A DNA stretch of 64,000 bases from Streptomyces sp. NBC_00683 (lineage in GTDB: Bacteria > Actinomycetota > Actinomycetes > Streptomycetales > Streptomycetaceae): the NCBI RefSeq assembly GCF_036226745.1, contig NZ_CP109013.1, positions 4,030,001 through 4,094,000 on the forward strand, in the 5' to 3' direction. The first letter of the stretch is position 1, and every line of letters starts with the position of its first letter. The notes below the pieces were generated by a model. It was not told the DNA's origin. It saw only the letters and a list, made by a program, of their open reading frames with translations, and did not search any database. Shown here piece by piece: positions 51,918-60,327 of the stretch. The translations under genes were made by a program, and so were the position numbers.

Positions 51918-53464
51918 CGACCCAGTCCCACACGATCGCGCCCCGCCGTACGTATCTCATCGGCCGCGCCAGGCCGAACGCGATCGTCGGCAAGAACCGT
52001 GAGACGGGCGAGATCGCGCTGATCATCGCCGGCGCGTTCCTCGGCATGATGAGCGGGCTCCTCGTCCCGGTCCTCTCCCTGCGGATCGTGGCCCTCATGG
52101 GCTTCCCCATGCTGGCCCTGGCCGTCGTGTACGTCCCCTTCAAGGGCCGCACGTTCTACAAGTGGTTCGAGATCAACCGCAGCTTCAAGCGCACCCTGCG
52201 CCGCGGTACGACCTACCGTTCCGCCGCCATGGAGGCGGGGGTCAGCGCCGACGGGCGTGAGGTGGAGATCGGCCCGCCGCCCGGCATCGGCCGGATCAGC
52301 TGGCTCGCCGCGCCGTTCGGACCGGACGAGATCGCCGTGCTCCTGCACGCCGACCGCCGTACCGTCACCGCCGCGATCGAGATCGAGGGCCCCGGTGTCG
52401 GCCTGCGCGACAGCGAGGACCAGGAGGCCCTGGTCGACAGGTTCGGCACCCTGCTCAAGCATGTGGCCAACGGCGACGGCTTCGTGACCCGCATCCAGAT
52501 GCTGGCCCGGACGCTCCCCGCCGACCCCGACGCCCACGCGAAGGACGTCGCCCAGCGCGGCGACAAGGGCGCGCCGGGCTGGCTCCAGGAGTCCTACGAC
52601 CAGCTCCAGTCGATGGTCTCCACCTCCAGCGAGCAGCACCGCGCCTATCTCGTCGCCTGCATGCACTACAGCCGCGAGCTCGCCGCCGAGGCCAACGCCA
52701 TGGCCCGCGCCGCCCGCCCGCAGGGCCGCCGCAAGCTCGACCGTGACGCCGGGCTCGCCGTCGTCATGGCGCGGGAGCTCACCGACATCTGCGCACGTCT
52801 CGCCGAGGCGGACATCCGGGTCCGCCAGCCGCTCGGCCAGAGCCGGCTGGCCTCGCTCGTGCACTCGATGTACGACCCGGACCACCCGATGGACCACATC
52901 CAGGCCATGACGAAGCGCAACGCCTGGCCGGCCGAACTGGACGCGGTCGAACCCACGTTCCTTCAGGCGAAGACCCGCGAGTCGACGACCCGCGCCCCCT
53001 GGTGCCATGCCACGGCCTGGGTGAAGGAATGGCCGATGACGCCTGTCGGCGTCAACTTCCTGGCCCCTCTCCTCGTCCACACGCCCGATGTCATCCGTAC
53101 GGTCGCGGTCTGCATGGACCTCGAGCCCACGGAGGTCGCCATCGAGCGGATGCTGACGGAGAAGACGAACGACGAGGCCGAGGCGAGCCGCCAGGCCAAG
53201 ATGAACCGCACCGTCGACCCGCGCGACATCGCCGCGCACGGTCGGCTCGACCAGCGGGGTGAAGATCTGGCGAGCGGTGCGGCCGGGGTGAACCTCGTGG
53301 GGTACATCACCGTGTCGTCCCGGTCGCCCGAAGCCCTCGCCCGCGACAAGCGGACGATCAGGGCCTCGGCCGGCAAGTCGTATCTGAAGCTGGAGTGGTG
53401 CGACCGTGAGCACCACCGCGCCTTCGTGAACACCTTGCCGTTCGCCACCGGCATCCGCCGCTGA
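51914..53464 (+). CDS. cmdC: CmdC: PrgI/VirB4 N-terminal-type membrane protein (SCO6880-like)
   Basis: A 516-residue protein with TTG start directly after GGAGGTGGAGGG. Two membrane segments at about 33-72 give a PrgI/VirB3-like head. The rest resembles the N-terminal, non-ATPase part of VirB4 (DEIAVLLHADRRTVTAAIEI, GDGFVTRIQMLARTLPAD, and a mid CHATAWVKEWPMTPVGVNFL). No P-loop is present; the ATPase part is encoded by the next gene. Thus VirB3 and half of VirB4 are fused while VirB4 is split. Confidence 0.82.
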   Translation: MTTQSHTIAPRRTYLIGRARPNAIVGKNRETGEIALIIAGAFLGMMSGLLVPVLSLRIVALMGFPMLALAVVYVPFKGRTFYKWFEINRSFKRTLRRGTTYRSAAMEAGVSADGREVEIGPPPGIGRISWLAAPFGPDEIAVLLHADRRTVTAAIEIEGPGVGLRDSEDQEALVDRFGTLLKHVANGDGFVTRIQMLARTLPADPDAHAKDVAQRGDKGAPGWLQESYDQLQSMVSTSSEQHRAYLVACMHYSRELAAEANAMARAARPQGRRKLDRDAGLAVVMARELTDICARLAEADIRVRQPLGQSRLASLVHSMYDPDHPMDHIQAMTKRNAWPAELDAVEPTFLQAKTRESTTRAPWCHATAWVKEWPMTPVGVNFLAPLLVHTPDVIRTVAVCMDLEPTEVAIERMLTEKTNDEAEASRQAKMNRTVDPRDIAAHGRLDQRGEDLASGAAGVNLVGYITVSSRSPEALARDKRTIRASAGKSYLKLEWCDREHHRAFVNTLPFATGIRR

Positions 53465-53494
53465 CCACCAACCGAGAGGCAGGGCAGTCACGCC

Positions 53495-54913
53495 ATGCGA
53501 GACCCGCTGTCCGCGTTGTCGGATGCCTTCACCGCCTTCCTGTTCGGGAAGGTGGAGACGACCCGGCTGCCGGTCCGTACGTCGACGGGCCAGGCCCAGG
53601 CCGTCTACCTGCCGACCGCCGCGCCCGGCCTCGGCGACTCCGGCGTGATCATCGGGCGTGAGGTGTACTCCGGCAAGGGCTACATCTACGACCCCTTCCA
53701 GCTGTACGGGCAGCAGCTCCCCGCCCCGCACTGGCTGGTGCTCGGCGAGTCCGGCAACGGCAAGTCGGCGCTGGAGAAGACGTACGTGCTGCGCCAGCTC
53801 CGCTTCCGCGACCGGCAGGTCGTCGTCCTGGACGCCCAGGGCGAGGACGGTGTCGGCGAGTGGAACCTCATCGCCCAGGAGCTGGGTATAACCCCCATCC
53901 GGCTGGATCCGACCGCCGCGCTGAACGACGGGATCCGGCTCAACCCGCTCGACCCGTCGATCACCACGACGGGCCAGCTCGCCCTGCTCCGCACGATCAT
54001 CGAAGTCGCCATGGGCCACGGCCTCGACGAGCGTTCCGGCTTCGCGCTCAAGGTCGCGCACGCCTACGTGAACGAGACCACCGGCGACCGCCAGCCGGTC
54101 CTGATGGACATCGTGGAGCAACTGCGCCACCCGGAGCCGGAGTCCGCCGAGGCGATGAACGTCGACATAGACGACGTACGGGCCTGGGGCCTTGACGTCG
54201 CCCTCGTCCTGGACCGGCTGGTCGACGGTGACCTGCGCGGCATGTTCGACGGCCCGACGACGATCGGCATCGACCTCGACGCACCGCTGATCGTCTTCGA
54301 CCTCTCGCACATCGACCGCAACTCCATCGCGATGCCGATCCTGATGGCGATCGTCGGCGTCTGGCTGGAGCACACCTGGATCAGGCCCGACCGCAAGAAG
54401 CGCATCTTCCTGGTCGAAGAGGCCTGGCACATCATCAACTCGCCCTTCGTGGCGCAGCTCTTCCAGCGGCTGCTGAAGTTCGGGCGACGGCTCGGCCTGT
54501 CCTTCGTGGCGGTGGTCCACCACCTCAGCGATGTCGTCGACGGGGCCGCGGCGAAGGAAGCGGCGGCCATCCTGAAGATGGCCTCGACACGGACGATCTA
54601 CGCCCAGAAGGCCGACGAGGCCAGAGCGACGGGCAAGGTGATCGGCCTGCCCAGGTGGGCGGTCGAGATCATCCCGACGCTGACCCCGGGCATCGCGGTC
54701 TGGGACGTCAACGGCAACGTGCAGGTCGTCAAGCACCTGATCACCGAGGCGGAACGCCCCCTGGTGTTCACCGACCGCGCGATGACCGAGGGTTCGACGT
54801 CCGACATGCTCCCCGAGGACGTAAGGGCCGCAGAGCTGGAGGCGGAGCAGCGGGCGGCGCGGATCGAGCACCAGCACCGGCTGAACGAGTCGTCCGAGTC
54901 AACGGTGGCATGA
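53495..54913 (+). CDS. cmdB: CmdB: VirB4-type ATPase domain protein
   Basis: A 472-residue soluble ATPase of the VirB4/TraC class. Walker A at 84-92 (GESGNGKSA), Walker B around 303-310 (IFLVEEAWHIINSPF), and the following RLGLSFVAVVHHLSDVVDGA and arginine-finger region. It corresponds to the ATP/GTP-binding CmdB (SCO4127), whose ATPase motif is reported to be essential for sporulation function. It probably drives assembly or transport by the CmdC-F membrane complex. Confidence 0.88.
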   Translation: MRDPLSALSDAFTAFLFGKVETTRLPVRTSTGQAQAVYLPTAAPGLGDSGVIIGREVYSGKGYIYDPFQLYGQQLPAPHWLVLGESGNGKSALEKTYVLRQLRFRDRQVVVLDAQGEDGVGEWNLIAQELGITPIRLDPTAALNDGIRLNPLDPSITTTGQLALLRTIIEVAMGHGLDERSGFALKVAHAYVNETTGDRQPVLMDIVEQLRHPEPESAEAMNVDIDDVRAWGLDVALVLDRLVDGDLRGMFDGPTTIGIDLDAPLIVFDLSHIDRNSIAMPILMAIVGVWLEHTWIRPDRKKRIFLVEEAWHIINSPFVAQLFQRLLKFGRRLGLSFVAVVHHLSDVVDGAAAKEAAAILKMASTRTIYAQKADEARATGKVIGLPRWAVEIIPTLTPGIAVWDVNGNVQVVKHLITEAERPLVFTDRAMTEGSTSDMLPEDVRAAELEAEQRAARIEHQHRLNESSESTVA

Positions 54914-54914
54914 C

Positions 54915-56396
54915 ATGGCACGCCAGGCACCATCCCGTACGGAGCGCGGCGGCGAGGGCCAGGGCGGCATCCCGGACGGCCTGCTGATCGGCCTCCTGGC
55001 CTTCCTGTTCGGGCTGACCGTGCTGGCCTGGACGGCCACGGGGCTGGCCGGACTGTTCGCGCACGGGGCCTGGCCGACGGGCGTCACCTTCACGCGGACG
55101 CCGCTGGCCCTGCGTGCGCTGGCCCTCGCACCGCAGGACCTCCCGGCGGCCTGGCCGGACACTCCGGCGGGCGAGCTCTCCGGGTACGGCTTGTTCTGGG
55201 GCCTGTTCATCGGCGAGTTGATGGTGCTGCTGGTCCTGACGGTGTTCGTCGTGGGGGTGGTGGCCCGCTGGCGGATGGTACGGAAGCAGAGGGCCGCGGC
55301 AGCCGATCCGTACGAGCCCGAGCGCGAGCCCGTACACCGGCCGAAGCCCGAGCCCGAGCCGGTACGTCCTGTCGCACCGGCGCCCGTGGTCGTCGAGGCA
55401 GCCCCCGTGCGCGAGTACGAGCGCGAGCCCGCTCCCGCGTCCGTCCCCTCCCCCCGCACGCCCCTCCTCGTCTACGGGACCGCCGCCACCCGCCGCCCCA
55501 CCGTCGTCCAGGCCATCCGGGAAGCCGGCGGCCCGGCTCTCGTCGTCACGTCCGACCCCACGGTCTGGGCCGAGACGAAGGACGCCCGCAGCAAGCTCGG
55601 CCCGGTCCTGGTCTACGACCCGGGCCATCTCTGCGACACCCCGGCCCGCCTCCACTGGGCGCCCACCGCCGGCTGCGAGGACCCCGCCACCGCAGCCGCC
55701 CGGGCCGCGGCCCTGCTCGCCCCGGTCCGCCCGTCGGCCAGGGTCGACAGCTCCATGGCCGACACCGCCGAAACGCTTCTGCAGTGCTGGCTGCACGCCG
55801 CGGCCGTGGACGGCCGCCCCTTCCGCCAGGTCCACCGCTGGGCGTCCGGAGGCAGCGCCCATGAACCGGTGCGCCTGCTCCGTACCCACCCCAGGGCCGC
55901 CTCCGGACTCGCCGGGCTGCTGGAGTCCGCGCTCACCGCGTACCCCGAACGCCGCGAGAGCGCACAGGAGCTGACGGTACGTGCCTTCGCGGCCCTCTCC
56001 TCGGTCCACATCCGCGAGGCCTGCACACCCAACCGATCCGATTCGCTCGGACTGGAATCTTTTGCGGGTGAGGGGGGAACGCTCTTTGTGGTCGGCGAAC
56101 CCATCGAGGATCCTCGCCACCGTCCCGGTGCGATGCCCCTGCTCACCGCACTCGCCTCACACGTGGTCGAGCACGGCCGCCGCATGGCCGCACGGTCAAC
56201 CGACGGTCGGCTCGACCCACCAATGACCCTCGTCCTCGACGACGTCGCGGCCGTGGCTCCGCTTCCCCAACTCCCGGAGCTGCTGTCGACCGGCGAGGAC
56301 CAGGGGATGCCGACCCTGGTCCTGCTCCGCTCGCAGGAACAGGGCCGGGCCCGCTGGACGCAGCGGCTGCAGCTCCCCGGCACCGGAATCCGCTGA
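54915..56396 (+). CDS. cmdA: CmdA: VirD4/TraG-like coupling protein with degenerate P-loop
   Basis: A 493-residue protein. Two membrane segments at about 22-48 and 92-116 flank an extracytoplasmic loop, as in VirD4 coupling proteins. A Pro/Glu-rich linker (130-180) follows. Where Walker A should be, residues 184-197 read LLVYGTAATRRPTV, lacking the GxGKS/T core. Further on, the TraG pattern is kept (GPVLVYDPGHLCDTPARLHW, and a Walker-B-like MTLVLDDVAAVAPLPQLPEL near 437). It is probably a structural, non-ATP-hydrolysing coupling protein. Last gene of the operon. Confidence 0.8.
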   Translation: MARQAPSRTERGGEGQGGIPDGLLIGLLAFLFGLTVLAWTATGLAGLFAHGAWPTGVTFTRTPLALRALALAPQDLPAAWPDTPAGELSGYGLFWGLFIGELMVLLVLTVFVVGVVARWRMVRKQRAAAADPYEPEREPVHRPKPEPEPVRPVAPAPVVVEAAPVREYEREPAPASVPSPRTPLLVYGTAATRRPTVVQAIREAGGPALVVTSDPTVWAETKDARSKLGPVLVYDPGHLCDTPARLHWAPTAGCEDPATAAARAAALLAPVRPSARVDSSMADTAETLLQCWLHAAAVDGRPFRQVHRWASGGSAHEPVRLLRTHPRAASGLAGLLESALTAYPERRESAQELTVRAFAALSSVHIREACTPNRSDSLGLESFAGEGGTLFVVGEPIEDPRHRPGAMPLLTALASHVVEHGRRMAARSTDGRLDPPMTLVLDDVAAVAPLPQLPELLSTGEDQGMPTLVLLRSQEQGRARWTQRLQLPGTGIR

Positions 56397-56430
56397 GCCC
56401 ACCGCCTGAGGTCACGGGGCCGCAGGGCCC

Positions 56431-56982
56431 CTAGGCCCGCTCGATCACGAACTCCAGTTCCCGCGCGGCCGGATCGTCCGGCGCGGGCACGGTGCGTCCC
56501 GACGGCACGAAGCCGAACCTCCGGTAGAACGCCGCGGCCCGGGGGTTGTGCTCGTGGACGTACAGCCGCACCCGCTCGACACGGGGAGCGGACAGCGACC
56601 AGGCCCAGTCGACAGCCGCCCCGAACAGCGCGTCGGCCACCCCGCCGCCCCGCGCCTCGGGCCGGACGAACACCCCGACCACATGCGCCTGGTCGACCTC
56701 GGCAGCCTCCCCGAAGCGCACCTCCTGCGCGGGCCGCTCCACGAGCACCGACGCGGTACCCACCCACCGGCCGTCGGGGGCCTCGGCGACGAACTGCCGG
56801 ACCTGCACACCGTCGGCGGCATCCGTCGTCCGCTGCTGCCAGAACGAGTCGGGCATGGCCAGCGCATGCTCGTACGTCTCCGCGAAGGCGACCGAAGCGA
56901 CGGGATCCTGCAGGGCGGCCAGCCGGATCTCCCTGGCCAGGGGCCATTCCTCGGCCCTCACCGCTCGTATGACGTGTTCCAT
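56431..56982 (-). CDS. GNAT-family N-acetyltransferase
   Basis: A 183-residue single-domain acetyltransferase with the acetyl-CoA-binding region VVGVFVRPEARGGGVADALF and the later HEHNPRAAAFYRRFGFVPSG motif. Substrate unknown. It converges with cmdA, 34 nt away. Confidence 0.92.
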   Translation of the reverse strand: MEHVIRAVRAEEWPLAREIRLAALQDPVASVAFAETYEHALAMPDSFWQQRTTDAADGVQVRQFVAEAPDGRWVGTASVLVERPAQEVRFGEAAEVDQAHVVGVFVRPEARGGGVADALFGAAVDWAWSLSAPRVERVRLYVHEHNPRAAAFYRRFGFVPSGRTVPAPDDPAARELEFVIERA

Positions 56983-57036
56983 CCGGCGATGGTGCCCCGC
57001 CGCACGCGTCCAGGCAAACGGGATACCACCGTCACC

Positions 57037-58137
57037 TCAGCCGTCCAAAGTGAAGGCGTTCTTGGCGCGCGTGACGGACTCCTCGGAGGCCGGACCGCCG
57101 GGGTTCTCGGTGGCCAGGTCCTGGTTGAGGGTGACGAAGGGGCGCATCCGCTCCTCGTAGCGGGCGTAGGCGGCGGTGTGGTCTCCCTGCGCCCGGGCCA
57201 GGCTGTCGGCCAGCACATGGGCGCCGACGAGAGCCAGGCTGGTTCCCTGCCCGGAGAGCGGGGAAGGGCAGTAGCCGGCGTCGCCGAGCAGGGCCACCCT
57301 GCCCCGCGACCAGTGGTCCATGCGGATCTGCGCCATGGCGTCGCAGTAGAAGTCGGGCGCCTTCTGCGCCGCCTCGGCCAGGCGTGGGCCTTCCCACCGC
57401 AAGGACGCGAGCCTGTCCACCACGATGCGCCGGAGAGCAGCGGTGTCGTGGGCGAGCGGGCCGGACTCGAAGCCGAAGGCGATCCTGAGTTCGGAGTTGT
57501 CGCGTACGGGCATGATGCCGAAGCCCACGTCGCCGTCGCTCAGCCACATCTGCCAGTTGTCCAGGGCGAGGAAGTTGTCCGCGCTGAACACCGACAGATA
57601 GCTGCCCAGATGGTGCGCGAAGCGTTCCTCCGGCCCGAAGGCCAGGCGCCGTACGGCCGAGTGCAGACCGTCGGCACCGATGACGAGGTCGAAACGGCGG
57701 GACGGCCCGTGCGCGAAGCCGACCTGGACACCGGACCCGTCCTCGTCGAGCGCTGTGATGCTGTTGCCGAAGAGGTACTCGACGCCTTCCTGCGTGTGCT
57801 CGTACACGAGGTCCACCAGGTCGTCGCGCAGCAGCTCGATGTCGTCGCTGTCGAGCCGCCCGCTGCTGAAGGTCGCCTCCGTGGACCGGTCGATCTCCTG
57901 GCCCTCCGGATCGAGGACAGACATCCCCCGCATGCGGGTACGGACCTGTCGTGCCCGCTCCAGCAGGCCCATCCGCTCGACGACATCGAGTGCGACACCC
58001 CGCACATCCACGGCCTGCCCGCCGGCGCGGGGGCCCGTCCCGCGTTCGACGACGGTCACCCCGAAGCCGTGGCCGCGCAGCCGGTGGGCGAGTGCCGGAC
58101 CGGCGATGCCGCCGCCGGAGATCAGAACAGTGTGCAT
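57037..58137 (-). CDS. FAD-dependent monooxygenase
   Basis: A 366-residue class A flavoprotein hydroxylase. FAD-binding GxGxxG (ISGGGIAGPALAHRLRGHGF), the DG motif (GADGLHSAVRRLAFG) and the GD motif (LLGDAGYCPSPLSGQGTSLA) are all present. Such enzymes hydroxylate aromatic or polyketide compounds or inactivate antibiotics such as tetracyclines or rifamycins. It is transcribed divergently from a GntR-TetR regulator across 158 nt with clear operator-like repeats, so it is probably inducible by its substrate. Confidence 0.93.
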   Translation of the reverse strand: MHTVLISGGGIAGPALAHRLRGHGFGVTVVERGTGPRAGGQAVDVRGVALDVVERMGLLERARQVRTRMRGMSVLDPEGQEIDRSTEATFSSGRLDSDDIELLRDDLVDLVYEHTQEGVEYLFGNSITALDEDGSGVQVGFAHGPSRRFDLVIGADGLHSAVRRLAFGPEERFAHHLGSYLSVFSADNFLALDNWQMWLSDGDVGFGIMPVRDNSELRIAFGFESGPLAHDTAALRRIVVDRLASLRWEGPRLAEAAQKAPDFYCDAMAQIRMDHWSRGRVALLGDAGYCPSPLSGQGTSLALVGAHVLADSLARAQGDHTAAYARYEERMRPFVTLNQDLATENPGGPASEESVTRAKNAFTLDG

Positions 58138-58150
58138 CAGAAGCTCCTCT

Positions 58151-58185
58151 CGTACGGTGTACGCATCTGAACGTACGGCGTACGC
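58151..58185. promoter_or_regulatory. Paired palindromic sites in the monooxygenase promoter
   Basis: Two 14-nt copies, CGTACGGTGTACGC and CGTACGGCGTACGC, start 21 bp apart, which is two helical turns. The second is a perfect palindrome around one base (CGTACG-G-CGTACG). They lie 14-48 nt upstream of the monooxygenase start and are probable regulator sites. Confidence 0.75.
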
Positions 58186-58212
58186 GTGATCGCTTCAACT
58201 GGGCTTATTTCC

Positions 58213-58279
58213 CTTCTGTACTAGGCCAGTTGCCCGCTGACACCCATCCTCGCTGCTACCCTCTGCACTAGTACAGAAG
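58213..58279. promoter_or_regulatory. 12-bp inverted repeat ahead of the GntR-TetR gene
   Basis: CTTCTGTACTAG (58213-58224) and CTAGTACAGAAG (58268-58279) are perfectly complementary and 43 bp apart. The right copy also forms a near-palindrome CTGCACTAGTACAG. It ends 16 nt upstream of the regulator start. This looks like a pair of operators for a dimeric GntR or TetR protein. Confidence 0.75.
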
Positions 58280-58295
58280 AGAGAGGTGCGAGACC

Positions 58296-59294
58296 GTGAC
58301 GAAGCCCACAGCCGTGAGGGAGGAGCCGCCGTACCTGCGCATCGTCGCCGAGATCCGGCGCCGCATCCGGGACGGCGAACTGGCCCCCGGGGACCGGGTC
58401 CCCTCGACCCGTCAGATCGCCAAGGACTGGGGCGTCGCGCTCGCCACCGCCACCAAGGCCCTGACCACCCTGCGCCTGGAGGGACTGGTCGAGGCCAGGC
58501 CCAGGACCGGCACGGTCGTCGCCGCGGCCGCTCCCCTCACACCGCCCCGCAGACGTCAGACCGCCGCCCCGTCCTCCTCCGCACCGTCCTCCGCCACCAC
58601 GCCCCCCGACGATCAGGAGCTGACCCTCGAGCGCATCGTCCGCACCGCCGTCGACATCGCCGACACCGAGGGGCTCTCGGCGCTCTCCATGCGCGGTGTC
58701 GCGGCCCGGCTCGGAGTCGCGGCCATGTCGCCCTACCGGTACGTGCCCAGCAAGGACGACCTGGTCCTGCTCATGGCCGATGCCGCGTTCGGCGAGAGGT
58801 TCTACCCCGCCGACGTTCCGCAGGGCTGGCGTGCCCGCGCGGAGCTCGGTGCGCGAACCCTGTGGGCCCTGCACCGCAAGCACCCGTGGCTGGCCCAGCT
58901 CGACTCCCTCACCCGCCCCCTGCTGGTGCCCAATCTGATGGTCCACGGCGAATGGTCCCTGAGCGCCCTCGACGGCCACGGCCTCGCGCCCACCCAGCTG
59001 TTCGACATCCACGTACTGCTCTACAGCCACGTCCAGGGCCTGGCGGTGCACCTGGAGCGGGAGGCGAACGCGGCGGCCACCACGGGCCAGTCGGAGGACC
59101 AGTGGATGGACAGCCGCGCCCCCGACCTCCAGAACCTGGTGGACTCCGGCCGCTTCCCGACGTTCGCCAAGGTGGTCGGGGCCTTCGAGGACGGCTACGA
59201 CCTGCGCCTCGACACACTCTTCGAGCTCGGCCTCAAGGCCCTCCTCGACGGACTCGCACCCGTCATCGAGGGACGGGGCGGGCGCCAGGAGTAA
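58296..59294 (+). CDS. GntR-TetR chimeric transcriptional regulator
   Basis: A 332-residue regulator with two DNA-binding domains. Residues about 12-80 form a GntR winged helix (LRIVAEIRRRIRDGELAPGD, VPSTRQIAKDWGVALATATK). After a Ser/Pro/Thr-rich linker (82-108), residues about 112-160 form a TetR helix-turn-helix (RIVRTAVDIADTEGLSALSM, RLGVAAMSPYRYVPSKDDLV), followed by a TetR C-terminal ligand domain. GTG start. It probably controls itself and the divergent monooxygenase through the two repeat sets between them. Confidence 0.93.
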   Translation: MTKPTAVREEPPYLRIVAEIRRRIRDGELAPGDRVPSTRQIAKDWGVALATATKALTTLRLEGLVEARPRTGTVVAAAAPLTPPRRRQTAAPSSSAPSSATTPPDDQELTLERIVRTAVDIADTEGLSALSMRGVAARLGVAAMSPYRYVPSKDDLVLLMADAAFGERFYPADVPQGWRARAELGARTLWALHRKHPWLAQLDSLTRPLLVPNLMVHGEWSLSALDGHGLAPTQLFDIHVLLYSHVQGLAVHLEREANAAATTGQSEDQWMDSRAPDLQNLVDSGRFPTFAKVVGAFEDGYDLRLDTLFELGLKALLDGLAPVIEGRGGRQE

Positions 59295-59388
59295 CGGCCC
59301 CGCGCGTCGTACCCCGGTACTACGGCAGCACCCGCGTCCCGCCCCCGGTCGGACGACCGCCGGCAGCAGGCTCCGTAGCGTCGGCCGC

Positions 59389-60327
59389 ATGATCAGGGCA
59401 TACGAACTCAGCAAACGCTACGGAGACACCACCGTCGTCCAGGACCTCGACTTCACGGTCCGGCCCGGCACCGTCACCGGCTTCCTCGGCCCCAACGGTG
59501 CGGGGAAGTCCACGACCATGCGCATGCTCCTCGGCCTGGACGGCCCCACACGCGGCCGTTCCACGGTCGGCGGGCGCGCGTACGCCACCCACAGCGCACC
59601 CCTCACCGAAGTCGGCGCCCTGCTGGAGGCCCGTTCCGTCCACCCCGGCCGGACCGCCTTCAACCACCTCATGGCGCTCGCCCACACACACGGCATCCCG
59701 CGCAGCCGCGTCGACCACGTCCTCGACCTGGCCGGGCTGACCGCGGTCGCCCACAAACGCGTCAAGGGTTTCTCACTCGGCATGGGCCAACGGCTCGGCA
59801 TCGCCGCCGCACTCCTCGGCGACCCGGCGACCCTCATCCTGGACGAGCCCGTCAACGGCCTCGACCCGGAAGGCGTGCTCTGGATCCGTAACCTCCTCAA
59901 GTCCCTGGCCGTACAGGGCCGCACGGTGTTCGTCTCCTCGCACCTGATGAGCGAGACGGCCCTCACCGCCGACCACCTGGTCATCATCGGACGCGGCCGG
60001 CTCCTCGCGGACACCACGGTCGCCGACTTCGTGGCCACGGCGGGCGGCGCATCGGTCAAGGTCGTCACCCCTCAGGCCCCGGAGCTGCGTGCACTCCTCG
60101 GGGGTCCCGGCATCGACATCACCCACACCACGGGCGCGGAACCGGGACAGCTGGAGGTCCGCGGCACGGACGCGGCACACATCGGCCGCCTCGCCGCCGC
60201 CCACGCCATCCCGCTGTACGAACTCACCCCCCGCACCGCCTCCCTGGAGCAGGCCTTCATGGACCTCACCCAGGAGTCGGTCGAGTACCGGATCACCGCC
60301 CCCGAACCGAGCGGAGTCCCCGCATGA
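59389..60327 (+). CDS. ABC exporter ATP-binding protein
   Basis: A 312-residue ATPase with Walker A (GPNGAGKSTTMRMLLG), signature (FSLGMGQRLGIAAAL), Walker B (TLILDEPVNGLDPEG) and H-loop (VSSHLMSE). The signature is the LSxGM type common in antibiotic and lantibiotic self-protection exporters. C-terminal extension of about 95 residues. It overlaps the permease gene by 4 nt in a transporter plus two-component operon. Confidence 0.95.
   Translation: MIRAYELSKRYGDTTVVQDLDFTVRPGTVTGFLGPNGAGKSTTMRMLLGLDGPTRGRSTVGGRAYATHSAPLTEVGALLEARSVHPGRTAFNHLMALAHTHGIPRSRVDHVLDLAGLTAVAHKRVKGFSLGMGQRLGIAAALLGDPATLILDEPVNGLDPEGVLWIRNLLKSLAVQGRTVFVSSHLMSETALTADHLVIIGRGRLLADTTVADFVATAGGASVKVVTPQAPELRALLGGPGIDITHTTGAEPGQLEVRGTDAAHIGRLAAAHAIPLYELTPRTASLEQAFMDLTQESVEYRITAPEPSGVPA

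Noticed and set aside
51530..54877. 1115-codon open frame on the minus strand
   Set aside because: It is antisense to three cmd genes. It is a by-product of G/C at third positions in high-GC DNA, with Arg/Asp/Gly/Val-rich nonsense composition.
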